DNA of 64,000 nucleotides, taken from contig NW_004624781.1 of the NCBI RefSeq assembly GCF_000247695.1, forward strand, positions 6,386,424-6,450,423, read 5' to 3'. The translations under genes were made by a program, and so were the position numbers. This DNA is from Heterocephalus glaber. Its lineage: Eukaryota > Chordata > Mammalia > Rodentia > Bathyergidae. The number at the start of each line of letters is the position of its first letter. Position 1 is the first letter of the stretch. Below the pieces are notes generated by a model. It was not told where the DNA came from. It saw only the letters and a program-made list of their open reading frames with translations, and did no database searches. Shown here in pieces: positions 20,265-30,680 of this stretch.

Positions 20265-20470
20265 AGGTGTGAGCGCTTACTTCGCTTTGAACCCAGCTCT
20301 GCCCTTCAAAAGCTGGGCGACCTTGGATGTGCGACTCCACCCCATTCAACAGTGCTGTGTGCCAGGTCCAGCTGTCCACTAAGGACAGTGTACAGCAGTG
20401 ACCACTAAGGGGGCGGACCCCTTCCCCGTGACGCTCACGTTCTCCTGGGGGATGCCCAGCTAGAAACAAA
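20265..20470. repeat. MIR scrap (+) and L2 3'-end fossil (-)
   Basis: 20265-20335 (ctttgaacccagctctgccc, gggcgaccttggatgtgcg) is MIR-like, forward. 20336-20470 (gctgtgtgccaggtccagct, gtgtacagcagtgaccact) is an inverted L2 tail. Confidence 0.6.
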
Positions 20471-21269
20471 CTACGTTAGATGATGGAGACTTTGAAGGTT
20501 AGGAAGATGAAGAAGAGCAGGAAAGGAGGAGGCAGTGTGGGGTGGGGGCGGGGCTGCGGGTTTGGGTAGTGGTTAGGTTAGGGACCCCCAGGAAAAGGGA
20601 GGCCAGGGCCGGAAGGAGGGGCGAGGGCAGCAGTGTTGCTGTGTAGGCGCACTGCTCCGAGCCTCAGTCTCCTCGCGCCTCCTGTCGGGGTTGTGGTGGC
20701 CGCTCCCACCCCGGGCTGCGGGGAGTGTTGGGTGAGTTGGCCCTTGCCTGGCCTACAGTGACTGCTGCTGTGACTGCCGCTGCCACTCAGGGAGGAGCCG
20801 GTCCCTGCGGTTTGGGGCAGCCACCCAGGCTCCAGCCTGCAGGGTTTTGGGGGCTTTGGTTTCCCCAGGAGTGGGAGCCACTTTTCTCCGGTCCTCCCGG
20901 CTCCTCATTAAAGGAGGACCCACAACTCGCGTGCAAGCAGCAACCCTTGCGTTTCCTTTTTAGGCTGGCAGTTGACTCCCGGGGGAATCGCACAAGCGCC
21001 TTCAGAGAAATCCAGGTTTAGGAAGCGGCTCCCAGCCTCAGGTGGGCAGGGGCTTATGGGGAGGAGTTGCCCAACCGGAAACCCTGGGCCCCTGGGGCCG
21101 AGGTTGAGGCCCTGGGCTGCTCCCTGCCCTGCTCCGGGCCAGGTGACCATCTGGCTGTCATCAGCAGGCACCAAGAGTCCTTCAGCAATTGGGATGCTGT
21201 TATTTACTGTCCCCGAGGCTTTGGTGCTTGTGATTTACTGCTGCTGCAAGGCCTGGGGACCTGAACCCC
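20471..21269. other. GC-rich intronic sequence
   Basis: 20520-20730 is GC- and CpG-enriched, but far below the 9-kb island. No exon is supported. Confidence 0.4.
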
Positions 21270-21440
21270 CGTAGCCCTCCGATAGATATTACATCCAATC
21301 AATCCTCTATTACTATGCAAATGCATCCTATAGGCTACTGATGTCTTTTCCTTTCAAACACTTACTACATAATTAATGATCCTTCTAATGCCAAAGAAGA
21401 CACCAACCCAGGAAGCTTCCTGCTGTAATTTATACTCCTA
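21270..21440. promoter_or_regulatory. Strong candidate conserved noncoding element
   Basis: AT-rich non-repeat block with a perfect octamer ATGCAAAT at 21315-21322, a TAATTA homeodomain core at 21370-21375 (cataattaatgatcc), catccaatcaatcctc (PBX/TALE-like) and ctgtaatttatactcc. Flanks are GC-rich. Enhancer function is inference. Confidence 0.42.
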
Positions 21441-21589
21441 CATGGAAGATCAGCCCCTCGCTTCCCTCCCCTCCCCGCTCTCAGGTGAGGCTGCACCGGC
21501 TAGAAGTGCCCTCCACATAGGGCTAGGCCTAGCAGGACAGTGGCTTCATACAGGAGGGTGCCAGGTGCCAGTGGCTGCATGACTTGCTG

Positions 21590-21695
21590 AGAGGGAGGGG
21601 CATCCTCTTCTTGTCCTGCTCTGCAGATGAGGAAACAGACCAGAGAGGGGACCACCTTGCCCAAGGTCACACTTAGGCCTCTCTGTAGGCTGGTG
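21590..21695 (-). repeat. MIR SINE fossil
   Basis: ctgcagatgaggaaacagac, cagagaggggaccaccttgc, ccaaggtcacacttagg. Confidence 0.75.
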
Positions 21696-21719
21696 GATCT
21701 CGAAGGATAATTTGTAGTT

Positions 21720-21868
21720 TCTTTTTTCTTTTTTTTGAAACAGGGTCCCACTGTGTAATCCACTGTGAACTCTATGTAGCCCAGCCTGGCCTCTAACTCA
21801 CAGTAGTGCTCCTGCCTCAGCCTCCCAAGTGCTGAGATTACAAGAGTGCGCTGCCACACCAAGCACGG
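21720..21868 (-). repeat. B1 SINE
   Basis: ttttttgaaacagggtccca, ctatgtagcccagcctggcc, cctgcctcagcctcccaagt, gctgccacaccaagca. Confidence 0.85.
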
Positions 21869-22659
21869 GCTCAGTGTTTCTTAACCTGTGCCATGGCAGC
21901 CACTGTTGCGGCTCTGCTGGATGAAATGAGAATTGCTCAGGGCTATGTCAGGTCCTGAGAACACGCTGGCCAGGTTCCCTATTTGCAGGTGAAATGGTGA
22001 CAACGCGATCATTTGTGCAGCCTGGTGGCCTTTTATTGGGGGCAGTGATTTGAAGGAAGACAAGCTGTGGGACTCAGTGTTGTCAGGGCCACAGCTGTTC
22101 TGGGCAGGCAGCACCCTGGGAAACCCCCACCTCATCCCAGTGCACCCTGGGAGTTTCTTCAGGCCTCTTGGAGCTCCTGTGTGGATCAGGGGTAGCGCTG
22201 GCCTCTGGGATGAGTGTAGGTGGCCCTGTCTGCAGGCAGTGCATCCAGCGGGGTGAACAGACGCTAAGCAGTGTGCCTGGTGCCCTGAACCGGAGCCTGT
22301 GGACAAGAGGAAGGGGTGCGTTGGCCCAGGCCACAGGGCCGCCCAGGACCCAGGAATGAAGCTTGAGGTGAACACCAGTACAAGATGACAAGGACAAGTG
22401 TCCTTCTCCCGGGGTGCTCGGGTTCCTCCTCCATTCTCTCCCTGGGGGAATTGGACAACCTGTCCAGGGGAGGAAGAGGAGCTGGAGGCCAGGCTGAGGC
22501 AGAAGGGTGCACTGAGTAGTTGGGGGTGTTGGGGAAGCTGCCTGCAAACAGCCACTGGCCCTGGGTGGGCCTGGGTTCCCGGGGTCCGCTTGTGGGCCAG
22601 AGCACGGGAGTTCTGGCTGCTCTAGCACAGCCCTTCCCTAGTCCGCATGGGCCATGTCC
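21869..22659. other. Intronic unique sequence
   Basis: Long open frames on the minus strand here (about 180-220 codons) show proline/serine/glycine-rich composition without motifs or splice context. I do not regard them as genes. Confidence 0.45.
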
Positions 22660-23200
22660 TCTCCCCACTCCTACCGCCTTTGCCCAAGGCCCCCTCCTTT
22701 TCTCCCCAGGCTGTGCTCCCCGAGGCAGGCAGAAGGATCTTTCTAAAGTGCTAACAGGCCCATGTCCCCGCCTGTTGGAAACCCTTTAATGGATCCCCGT
22801 TGCCCTCTGGATAAAGTCAGAACTCATTAGCACAGCAGTCAGGGCCCAGCTGGCGTTCTTCCTAATCCGCCTCCCCCTCAGGCCTTGGTGGCACCAAGCT
22901 GCTTCTGCCCCAGCCCCCAGTACCCAGCGATGCCACTCACCTCCGGGTAGCTCCTGCTGCTTTCACAGTGCAACACCCTCCTGCCGACTCCTCATCTTCC
23001 ACCACCCGCCAGCCCAGACACAGCCCGCCTCCTCCGGGAAGCCTTCCCTGAACTTCGCTCCTCCTTGAGGCTAAGCAACCCAACTTTGTTCTCTCGATTT
23101 ACTGCCTTATAACCAGTGAGACCAGAGGAGCAGGGACCCAGGACCTAGCACTGTCTGAGGCATGGCATAGAGCTAAAGGCACACTGGCCTGCTGGGCAGG
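22660..23200 (+). repeat. L2 LINE 3' region fossil
   Basis: The order aaaccctttaatggatcccc, ttgccctctggataaagtc, cctccgggaagccttccctg and a gcagggacccaggacctagc tail is that of the L2 3' end, read forward. Confidence 0.8.
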
Positions 23201-23449
23201 GCACTTTTGCCTCTGACACGGGTTCTGACATCTCTCTGTGGCTGTCCCTCAGCTGAGGGACAGAGCAGCCAGCTGCAGGGCACAGTGTGAGGCACAGGAG
23301 CTCGGCCACCTTGAGGCCTTCCCGGACAGTGGGAGGAGGACCCAGGGTCGCTGGACCATAGAGACCATCGGAGTTCCAGGAAGCTGGGGCTCCTGGGGGT
23401 GTTGCTTAGGTACTTGCAAGGTGAGGAGGATCCCGAGACCTGTGGGTAG
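23201..23449. other. Intronic unique sequence
   Basis: No recognised repeat or exon. Confidence 0.35.
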
Positions 23450-23560
23450 GCAAAGTCACTTTAAAATAGTTTCATTTCTGTGCCAGCTCGTCTCAAGCTT
23501 TAGTACATATTTTGACATTTGAATCGCTTTAATTAGCACCCTGAGTTTTTGTTCCCAACT
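23450..23560. promoter_or_regulatory. AT-rich candidate conserved element
   Basis: Contains TAATTA at 23530-23535 (gctttaattagcaccc) and ttaaaatagtttcatttc. It is non-repeat with GC-rich flanks. Confidence 0.35.
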
Positions 23561-23814
23561 TCATTTTTCCTCCCAAAGGGATTTAGGAAGAGGAAAATCT
23601 TCCAAAAGTGGGTCTCAGGGGACCCCATCCGCGGCCCCCATCCTGCCTTGTGCAGAGTGGGGTGGAGAGGTGTGGGATGGGAAGCCCCCCCTGCTCATGG
23701 AGCCTGGACAATGAGATGATGTCACCCGAATCTGGGGCCCCGAAGGTGGGAGGGTGGAGAGGACCTGGTTCGGGGCCAGGAATTACTCTGGGGCTCCCCA
23801 GCGAGGCTTGGTGT

Positions 23815-23930
23815 CCTTGTGGGTAATTTCCATCTTTAATTTCTTAGTGTTTTATGAACAGGGAGTAAATCAGGAGCCCACACCGACTGCTTCATGTAAG
23901 GGATTAATAAACTGGAGATTTATGGGGCAG
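23815..23930. promoter_or_regulatory. AT-rich candidate conserved element
   Basis: gggtaatttccatctttaat, gttttatgaacagggagtaa and gggattaataaactggag are homeodomain-like cores. Non-repeat. Confidence 0.35.
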
Positions 23931-24235
23931 TGGCAGAGGAAGGCGGTGGAAATGGAAGATGGAACGAGACCTGGTTCCCAAGGGGAGAGGCTGGCTCTGG
24001 GATCCTCCCTCCAAGGTGGGGCGCTCGATGAAGGACTCCAGTTCTTGCCCCTAGGGCTTGGGGTCAGGGATGGGTGCCGGGCAGAGTCTGGGGCCTGACC
24101 TGGTTTTCTAACCTAGAACACCAGGCCAGGCCAAGGTCAAAAATCCCTCCCTGGGTTTGTCTAGGTTGGTGGCCTGACACTCAGTCTCAGGGTGACCTAT
24201 GGATTCAAATTCTGGACCCAGACTCAATCTAATTT

Positions 24236-24319
24236 TTTTCTCATTTTTAGTACCCGGGATCGAACTCGGGTCCTTGTGCTTGTGAGGCAGGTGGCGGCAC
24301 CACTAATTAAACCCCCGGC
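24236..24319 (-). repeat. ID SINE with box A deletion
   Basis: gtacccgggatcgaactcgg, cttgtgaggcaggtggcgg, then caccactaattaaacccccgg where the usual ctgagctaaat is damaged. Target duplication CTCAATCTAATTT at 24223-24235 and 24320-24332 shows a recent insertion despite this. The element has likely lost its upstream promoter box. Confidence 0.93.
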
Positions 24320-24591
24320 CTCAATCTAATTTGATGCTTAGAGCCCCAGAAACTGAAGTGCACATTCTTTCTGGCAGTGGGAGTTAGACTGCAACTAACA
24401 GAAAAGCATGATATCAGAGGCTTAAATAATAGGAATCCATGTCCTTTCTACCTCTCTGGCTGTTCTCTTCAGTTGGCATAGTCTCATAGGAGCACCTCAT
24501 GGTAGTGAGATGGCTGCGATGGTTCCAGTCATCACATTCAGAAATGTCTAGTAGAAGAAGGAGGTGCCCATCTTTTAATGGATATCTGTTT

Positions 24592-24677
24592 TTTTTTTTT
24601 CTGGTACCGGGGATCGAACTCAGGACCTTGCACTTCCGAGGCAGACGTCGGCACCACTGAGCTGAATCCTTGGCCCT
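24592..24677 (-). repeat. ID SINE
   Basis: ctggtaccggggatcgaact, cttccgaggcagacgtcgg, actgagctgaatccttggcc. Target duplication of about 14 bases with one mismatch (starting GGATATCTG upstream and GGACATCTG at 24678). Confidence 0.93.
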
Positions 24678-24704
24678 GGACATCTGTTTTTAAGAGTAAG
24701 CAAT

Positions 24705-24790
24705 GAGGTCTGGGGATGTAGTTCAGTGGTGAAGTGCTAGCCTAATATGTGTAAGTCCCTGGGTTTGATTCCCAGCAGTGCAAAAAATTA
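24705..24790 (+). repeat. ID SINE, diverged
   Basis: tctggggatgtagttcagtg, gctagcctaatatgtgtaag, ccctgggtttgattcccagc and an A-rich tail. Confidence 0.85.
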
Positions 24791-24867
24791 AAATAGAGGT
24801 GAATATGATTTCAGTGTGGATAGTGAGGCTAAGTAGCCCAGACTGAATTTACTAAAGAGAGAGAAAA

Positions 24868-25022
24868 AAAAGAATTGGGTGTGGTGGCGCATACCTGTAA
24901 TCCTAGCACTTGGGAGGCTGAGGCAGGAGGATCGCTGTGAGTTGGAGGCCAGCCTGGGCTATATAGTGAGTTCAAGGCCAGGCTGAACTACATAGTGACA
25001 CACCCTGTCTCCAAAAATAAGA
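24868..25022 (+). repeat. B1 SINE with internal repeat
   Basis: gtgtggtggcgcatacctgt, gaggctgaggcaggaggatc, then two copies of the gagtt..aggccaggct repeat and cctgtctccaaaaat. The duplicated internal segment is the mouse-type B1 arrangement. Confidence 0.92.
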
Positions 25023-26089
25023 AAAGGGGGGGGTGAGGAAAGAGCAAGGAAACTTTCCCAGCAGGCTTCTTCCTATCTCATTGGCCAGAACTGGTTGGTC
25101 ATATGTTCTATCCTAAGCCAATCACCAGCCTGCTGAGAGGAATAACAGTGATTGGCCGAGAGCAGTGCAGATTGGCCAAGTTAGGCTGGAAGGGAGCCGG
25201 GCCCTCTGGGAATGAGGATGGAGGGCAGGCATGTGCTCTAGTGACTTTGGGTGATTTGTTTTTGCTCGCTAAGCCTTAGTTTCCCCACCTGAACTTTTTA
25301 ATCCTGCTGGGAGCATGGGTTAGGGGCTCAGCAGGGCCTGGCACACAGCATGTGCAGCACGGTGCTGGCAGCATTGCCCGTGTGGTGATCAGGCATGCTG
25401 GTAACCGCTAGGGTGTTGGGGGCTGTGTGAAAGCAGACAGTGTGATTGCCTGGAGGGTCACACCCACCTTGGTCAACACCAGGAGAGTGACATTCATACT
25501 GTGGAAACCCGGTGGCACACTTGTTAGCAGCCTGGGCCTTCGGACTCCTCCACTCTCCTATCCTGTGCCATCCATAAGATAGGTAACCTCTCTGGGCCTC
25601 AGTTTCCTCATCGGTAAGATGGCGATACTGCTCCTCACCTGGTCAGCTGTGGGCAGGCTGAGTGAGCAAGGCAGGAGAGTGCGGCACTGGTTGGCACCGG
25701 GCCAGAGCACAGCAAGCCTCCCTCCCCTCTCTGCCCTCTGATGCCCCCGGTCAGAGCCCAAAGATGCCAGGGGCAGCCCCATTCCCTGGGGCATGGGAGG
25801 ATAAAGGGGCAAAAGTCAGCGTCCAGCTGCCCACGGTGCTGGAGTGCCAGTGAGAAACCAAGGCCATAGCCCTGGATTTGGAGGGGCTGACAGGCCAGGG
25901 GCAGAGGACCAGGCTGCGCGGACTCTTCGGAGATGCCTGGGGCTGAGCCTTGGACAGCACAGGAAACTCTACACCCTGCTGCCTGCCTTGACCAGCCTGG
26001 CCCAGCAGCAGGGGAAGCCTCGGGGCTGAGTGACCAGGGCCAGTTCAGATGTGTGGACTCCAGCGCACAGATAGGGCGAGGGTCTGGGA
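25023..26089. other. Intronic sequence with MIR fossils
   Basis: MIR (+) scraps at 25225-25330 (ttagtttccccacctgaac) and 25500-25660 (tctgggcctcagtttcctca, tcggtaagatggcgatac). Twin ATTGGCC/CCAATCA stretches at 25079-25170 contain several inverted CCAAT boxes. No gene is supported. Confidence 0.5.
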
Positions 26090-26145
26090 AATTGCGGGGT
26101 GACCAGAAATACATAGCGAGACCCTGTCTCAAAGAAAAAGGACTG
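26090..26145 (+). repeat. B1 3'-end fragment
   Basis: aaatacatagcgagaccctg and tctcaaagaaaaagg are the last 45 bases of a B1 without its body. Confidence 0.7.
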
Positions 26146-26279
26146 GTGATGCGAATACCTTGAACTTCACTTACGTACTTGAGTGGTTTTTAAAAAGGTC
26201 TTTACCATGGGACATTTCAAACAGGCCCTGGGTAGAGAGAGCAGGAGAATGTAGCCCCCCTACCTGCATTGCCCACTTC

Positions 26280-26440
26280 AGTGATTATTTGCATTTTACC
26301 TACTTTGTTTCATCCCCTGCTACTTTTCATAAGGATGATTTTGAAGATGATGTAAAATTAGGTCTGTGAAAGTGCTTGCAAACTTCAAAGTGCTGTACAA
26401 ACCTAAGTCATTGATCATTACCATTGTTAGGGTCATTACT
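26280..26440. repeat. Ancient MIR-like repeat or conserved block
   Basis: gtgaaagtgcttgcaaactt, caaagtgctgtacaaacc resembles the 'aaagcgctatacaaa' portion of old tetrapod SINEs. An octamer ATTTGCAT lies just left at 26287-26294. Confidence 0.45.
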
Positions 26441-26511
26441 CTCCTTCCTCAAGTTCAAAGTGCCGACTGATGCAAGGAGTCTGGCATTGTCATTATTAGG
26501 CTTAGAGCCTC

Positions 26512-26572
26512 CTTTCTTCCTTCCTTCCTTGCTCTTTCTTCCCTCTCTCTCTCTCTTTCTCTCTCTCTCTCT
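26512..26572. repeat. (TTCC)n / (CT)n microsatellite
   Basis: Pyrimidine-only tract directly upstream of an antisense SINE, so it probably derives from that SINE's A/G-rich tail. Confidence 0.93.
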
Positions 26573-26738
26573 GCCATAGTGGGGATTGAACTTAGGGCCT
26601 TTTCATTGAGTTATAGCCCCAGCCCTTCTTTGTTTTGAGACAAAGTCTCACTAAGTTGCCTAAGCAAACTTGTGACCCTCCTGTCTCAGCCTCCCAGAGT
26701 GCTGGGATGCAGATATGTGCCACTACTCCCGGCTAGCT
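26573..26738 (-). repeat. B1-ID dimeric SINE
   Basis: tggggattgaacttagggcc, attgagttatagccccagc, ttttgagacaaagtctcact, cctgtctcagcctcccagag, gccactactcccggct. Confidence 0.85.
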
Positions 26739-27291
26739 GATAGCTCATTTACTGTCTCTAGTCTCATCAGCAAGAAAGCCCACTGAGGTGGCATTTTGTG
26801 GCTCTCCCTTTGTAAGTGACTGAGCTGAGGCTTGAGGGTTGTGATCTTTATAACCCAGCCTGTTGCCAGGGACTGACATTCCAGTGGAAAAAGGTGACAC
26901 AAGGTCTGAGACACAGCCTCACACTCCCTGAAGGTGACAGGGAAGGGCCACACAAGGGGATGGGCAATCTGGAGCTTTCAGGGAAGGAGAGGGCTGAGGA
27001 GGCATGTCAGCTGGAGGCTTCCTTCCCTGGAGAGGAAGTGTGGTACCTGCCTGGCCTGGAGGGACACTGTGCCCCTTTAGGATGTGACCATTCAGCACCA
27101 GTGCGTGGACGAGCCTGGGGGCTGGGATGACTCTAACTCCCTCTCTTGGAGGAGCAAAGTGGCTGCCCTCTCCTTCCCCTGAGGATGGAGGCAGCCCCGC
27201 CATGCCATAACATTCACGGAGACCTCAGTGCAGTCACAAAGCAGAGCTTGGGACCCAGCAAACAAACCCAGAAGCACCCACACTGTCCAGT
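26739..27291. other. Intronic unique sequence
   Basis: No recognised repeat or exon. Confidence 0.4.
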
Positions 27292-27312
27292 GGGCCCCCT
27301 AGTTTTAATCTT

Positions 27313-27393
27313 TTTTTTTGTACCGGAGATCGAACTCAGGACCTTGCACTTGCAAGCCAGGTGCTGGAACCACTGAGCTAAATCCCCGGCCCT
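27313..27393 (-). repeat. Young ID SINE
   Basis: gtaccggagatcgaactcag, cttgcaagccaggtgctgg, actgagctaaatccccggcc. A 21-base target duplication with one mismatch lies at 27292-27312 and 27394-27414, containing CTAGTTTTAATCTT. Confidence 0.96.
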
Positions 27394-27639
27394 GGGCCTC
27401 CTAGTTTTAATCTTGATTCGTGTCCCCTCCGGCGGGTGCCTGTCCCTGGCCTGGGCCATCACCCTGATCTGCTTCTGCACCTCTCTGCTGTGGCCTGGAC
27501 TTTACTGAGCACCCCTCTCTCTGGGGGGACCCTCACTGTCCCTCTTCCTTCCCTAGGGCAGAGACCCCTTGAGTTGAAATGGGCGTCCCCGTAGGGCCAC
27601 CCAGGTCGCCATGTTTCTGCCTCATCAATGTAGAAGGTA

Positions 27640-27790
27640 GAATTCAGTACCAGATTGTAGCTGTGGTGGAGTAAACAACTTTGTTGGCTGCTGATCTGTT
27701 TGGCTCCTCTTTTGCTTTTAAGACATGTGAGCCAGGAGATTTGCATGAAAACATGTATTTCCACTTTCCTTTGAGTACCTGGAAGGTGTG
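27640..27790. promoter_or_regulatory. Candidate conserved block with octamer
   Basis: agatttgcatgaaaacatg holds an ATTTGCAT octamer near 27740. The neighbouring sequence is AT-richer than its flanks and not a repeat that I recognise. Confidence 0.3.
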
Positions 27791-28284
27791 TGGCTCCAGG
27801 CCTGCCTGCCTGCTGGTGGCAGTCAGGGACCTGGGTGGTGGCCTCCCTGTCCACCTGAGGTGCCATACCACTGTGTCCCACTGGGTGGGCACCTTGGGCT
27901 CAGTGCTGTTCCTGTCCTGCACTGGTGGGCCCTTGGGTTGTGGGTCCCGCCCCAGAGAGCTCCATTATGTTGAGAAGCTACAGGACCAGAGAGCCCTGGC
28001 CATTTCTGCTTTACTTATTCCTGGCCCTGATGATGTTGTCCAAGAGCGTTTCTCCTGAGTGACATGTTGGCATCCTGGCAGGAGGCAGGTGCCACCTTCC
28101 AGCTGGGTCATTTGCTGAGAGTGTGACGAAGGGACAGAGTTTAGGAGATGAACAGGGCCGCGCAGCACCCTGAGACTGGCTGCTGTGGGGAAAGGTCGCC
28201 CCTCCTGGCCTGGGGGCACGAGAGGGTGCCTCATGGAGTCCCTTGCAGTGGTCCTGCTCACTCGCCTGCTCTGCAGTGCTGGAC

Positions 28285-28535
28285 GTGTTTTGATTTGTAC
28301 AAAATGGGGAAAGTCGTACCTCACAGGGTTGCTATCGGACTTGTTATTATGTCCCAAATTGCTAGTGGTACCAAGGATGAAAGCTATCATTTACTGAGGC
28401 TTGCTGTGTTCAGCCACCAGGCTTGGCAATTTCTGTGCATTATCCCGCTTAGTCCTCAGAGCAGCTCTGTGGGGAAACTGAGGCTTGCTCGCTCTGCGAG
28501 TCAGCACTACGCCAGGGACTGGCTGAGGTCACCTA
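28285..28535. repeat. Two MIR fossils
   Basis: 28285-28365 (acaaaatggggaaagtcgt, acctcacagggttgctatcg) reads forward. 28370-28535 (tatcatttactgaggcttgc, cttagtcctcagagcagct, gaaactgaggcttgctc) reads in reverse. Confidence 0.75.
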
Positions 28536-28589
28536 GGAGGATGTTTGCCGTAAACCACAAAGCCCAGCTTATTTCCTGTGGACCTAATG

Positions 28590-28920
28590 CAGGACAGACC
28601 CACTGCCTGAGGGTGAGGATGGGCGTAGATACAACTGCACACGTGTGAGCCTGTTTGTGTGTGTGAGTACACACATGTGCCAGACTGCACACATGTGTGA
28701 GCTGTTGACATGCCAGTGTGCATGTCTCCATGCGTGTGTCCATTTGCGAATGAGCACTTGTACACATACACCTGCGTGTGTGTCTGTGTTTGTGTCAGTG
28801 TGTGCATGAGAGTGTGCCTGTGTGACTGTGTGACTGTGTATTTAGCTGTTCAAATGTATGTCCGTGCTTAAGTGTGTGTGGCCCTGTGTGTGTGTGAGCA
28901 AATGTGAGTGTGTGTCTCCA
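28590..28920. repeat. Degenerate TG-rich minisatellite
   Basis: About 330 bases of TGTG/ACAC/CATG-rich sequence with no fixed unit, probably an old (TG)n expansion that has decayed. Alternating purine-pyrimidine character is preserved over long runs. Confidence 0.8.
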
Positions 28921-29559
28921 GATGTGGCCCAATGTGACCCCATATGACAAGCCCTCTGGGTCCCCACCTCATACAGGCGTCCTTAGGAAGCTCTGAAGTG
29001 ATCCAGACCTGGGGGGAGGGTGGTGTTGGCCACCGGGCACGGTCTCTCTCCTGAGCCGAGCTACCTGTGGGGCAGCCGTGGACAGCTGGTTTCACTGCCC
29101 CCTAAGCCATCTGGAGCGGGGCTGGGTCAGGCCCTCGCCTCTCCCCATGAAGGGAAGTGGCTCCCCAGTGGGCACTTGCTCAAGTTGCTGGGCCACAGCC
29201 AAGCGCGACTCCTCGCCAAGCCGCTCACCTCGCTGGGGGAGCAGATGGCAGGGCCGGGCCTTCTGGCGGCTGCTGTGCCCAGCCTGGGCCTCCCAGTCAC
29301 AGGGCCCTGCTTGTCTCAGGGCCCCAAGGAAGTCAGGCCACGTTGTCCCCACCGTCTCCAGCGCTGAGACAAGCAGAGACCCTCTGGGAGGGGAAGACTG
29401 GCAGGCTCGAGCGGAGGGGAGGCAGGGTGGGGAGGAAACGCGGCTCGGGCGATGACTGATTTGATAGGAAGTTGGAAAGACCTGCCCATCACCAGCCCTG
29501 TGCATGAGATCCCTGCGGGCATCCTGGGCAAGAGCAGCTCCTCCTCGGACCGCACCTGG
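28921..29559. other. GC-rich intronic sequence
   Basis: 29030-29450 is GC-rich with scattered CpGs but no donor/acceptor pair or known motif. Overlapping open frames on both strands are compositional. Confidence 0.4.
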
Positions 29560-29680
29560 ACCGGGACAAGCATTTCATCTGTACTGTGCGGTCTTACTGA
29601 TGAGGAAACCAGGCCAAGAGAGGTGGAGTTCCATGTCCCGTGTCCTGCTGGGGATTACATTCGCCTATCCTGACGCATCT
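29560..29680 (-). repeat. MIR SINE fossil
   Basis: catttcatctgtactgtgcg, ttactgatgaggaaaccagg, ccaagagaggtggagttcc. Confidence 0.75.
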
Positions 29681-29749
29681 GTCACTTGGGCTGGCCTTCC
29701 TGGGCCAGGCAGGGAGCTGACATCCCAAGGGAGGTGGTGATCGGAGAGC

Positions 29750-30232
29750 GTGGGTGCCAAATAATATTCTATTGTTTTATTTACTGTTCATCAGTCGATG
29801 GGGTATTTGGTGGTTGTTGCTTTCTGGCTCTTAAGAAGAATGCTTCTGTGAAGTCTGTGTACGAGGGTTTGCGTTCACATTTGTGTCTTTACTTGTGTAG
29901 CGCAGACGCCGAGGAGTGGCACTGCTGGGTCCCCTGGCAGCTCTGGCTCACACTGAGGAACAGGGACACCGATGTCCCAAGTGGCTGCGCCATTTCCCAA
30001 CCCCACCAGCAGCGTACGAGGTTCCAGTTTCTCCACATTCTTGCCAACATTTCTCATCTGACTTTCTGATGGTAGCGCTCCTAGCGGGTTGGCAGTTTCA
30101 TCTCAGAGTGGTTTGGATTCACAGTTCCTTGATGAGGCTGAACCTCTTCCGTGTGCTTATTGCTGACTTGTAGGTCTTCCTTGGATAGAAGAATAATCCA
30201 TAGATATGTCTATTCAGATCTTGTGCCTTTTA
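29750..30232 (-). mobile_element. Old LINE-1 (L1M-type) 3' fragment
   Basis: Reverse-oriented L1 3' sequence: gagtggcactgctgggtccc, ccagtttctccacattcttg, tttggattcacagttccttg, ttattgctgacttgtaggtc, tgtctattcagatcttgtgc. It is highly diverged, and no open frame is retained. Confidence 0.8.
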
Positions 30233-30408
30233 TTTTTTTCAGTTTTGGGGACTGAACACAGAGCCTTCTCACTGAGCTTAGCCCCAGCCCATTTTTTATT
30301 TAGAGATGGTCTCACTAAGTTGCTCAGGCTAGGCTAGAACTTGTGATCCTCCTGCCTCAGCCTCCCAGAGTGCTGGGATTACAGGCCTGCACCACCATGC
30401 TTAGCTCC
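30233..30408 (-). repeat. B1-ID dimeric SINE
   Basis: gttttggggactgaacacag, ctgagcttagccccagccc, agagatggtctcactaagtt, cctgcctcagcctcccagag, ccaccatgcttagc. Confidence 0.85.
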
Positions 30409-30424
30409 ATTGCCCTTTTTAAAA

Positions 30425-30680
30425 ATTAGGCACCAATAAGTTTGTTGAATGAGCAAGACCCAGTCCTTACCCTCAGGGAGCTCCCAGCCCCATGCAGGAG
30501 ACAGACACGGCTGAGAAATCAGACAGCTCCCGGAGTCGGATTGGTGCTGGAATGTAGACGGGAGAGGCTGCATCTGACAGGATCAAAGAAGGAGGGCTTC
30601 CTGGAAGAGGAAGCATTTGGGCTGGGGCTTTGAGTGAGACCCAGGGCATAGATCAGGCATGGAATGGAAGAACTTGCTGT
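30425..30680 (-). repeat. L2 LINE 3'-end fossil
   Basis: gttgaatgagcaagacccag, tccttaccctcagggagctc, gaaggagggcttcctggaag, ggaagcatttgggctgggg is the inverted L2 3' order. Confidence 0.75.

Noticed and set aside
22083..22628. 181-codon minus-strand frame
   Set aside because: Compositionally biased, overlapped by other frames, with no splice signals or family similarity.
25023..25035. G-run in the B1 flank as a quadruplex
   Set aside because: Only one G-run, with no four-tract arrangement nearby.
28590..28920. CRISPR-like or satellite array
   Set aside because: No constant repeat with unique spacers. It is decayed TG low complexity.
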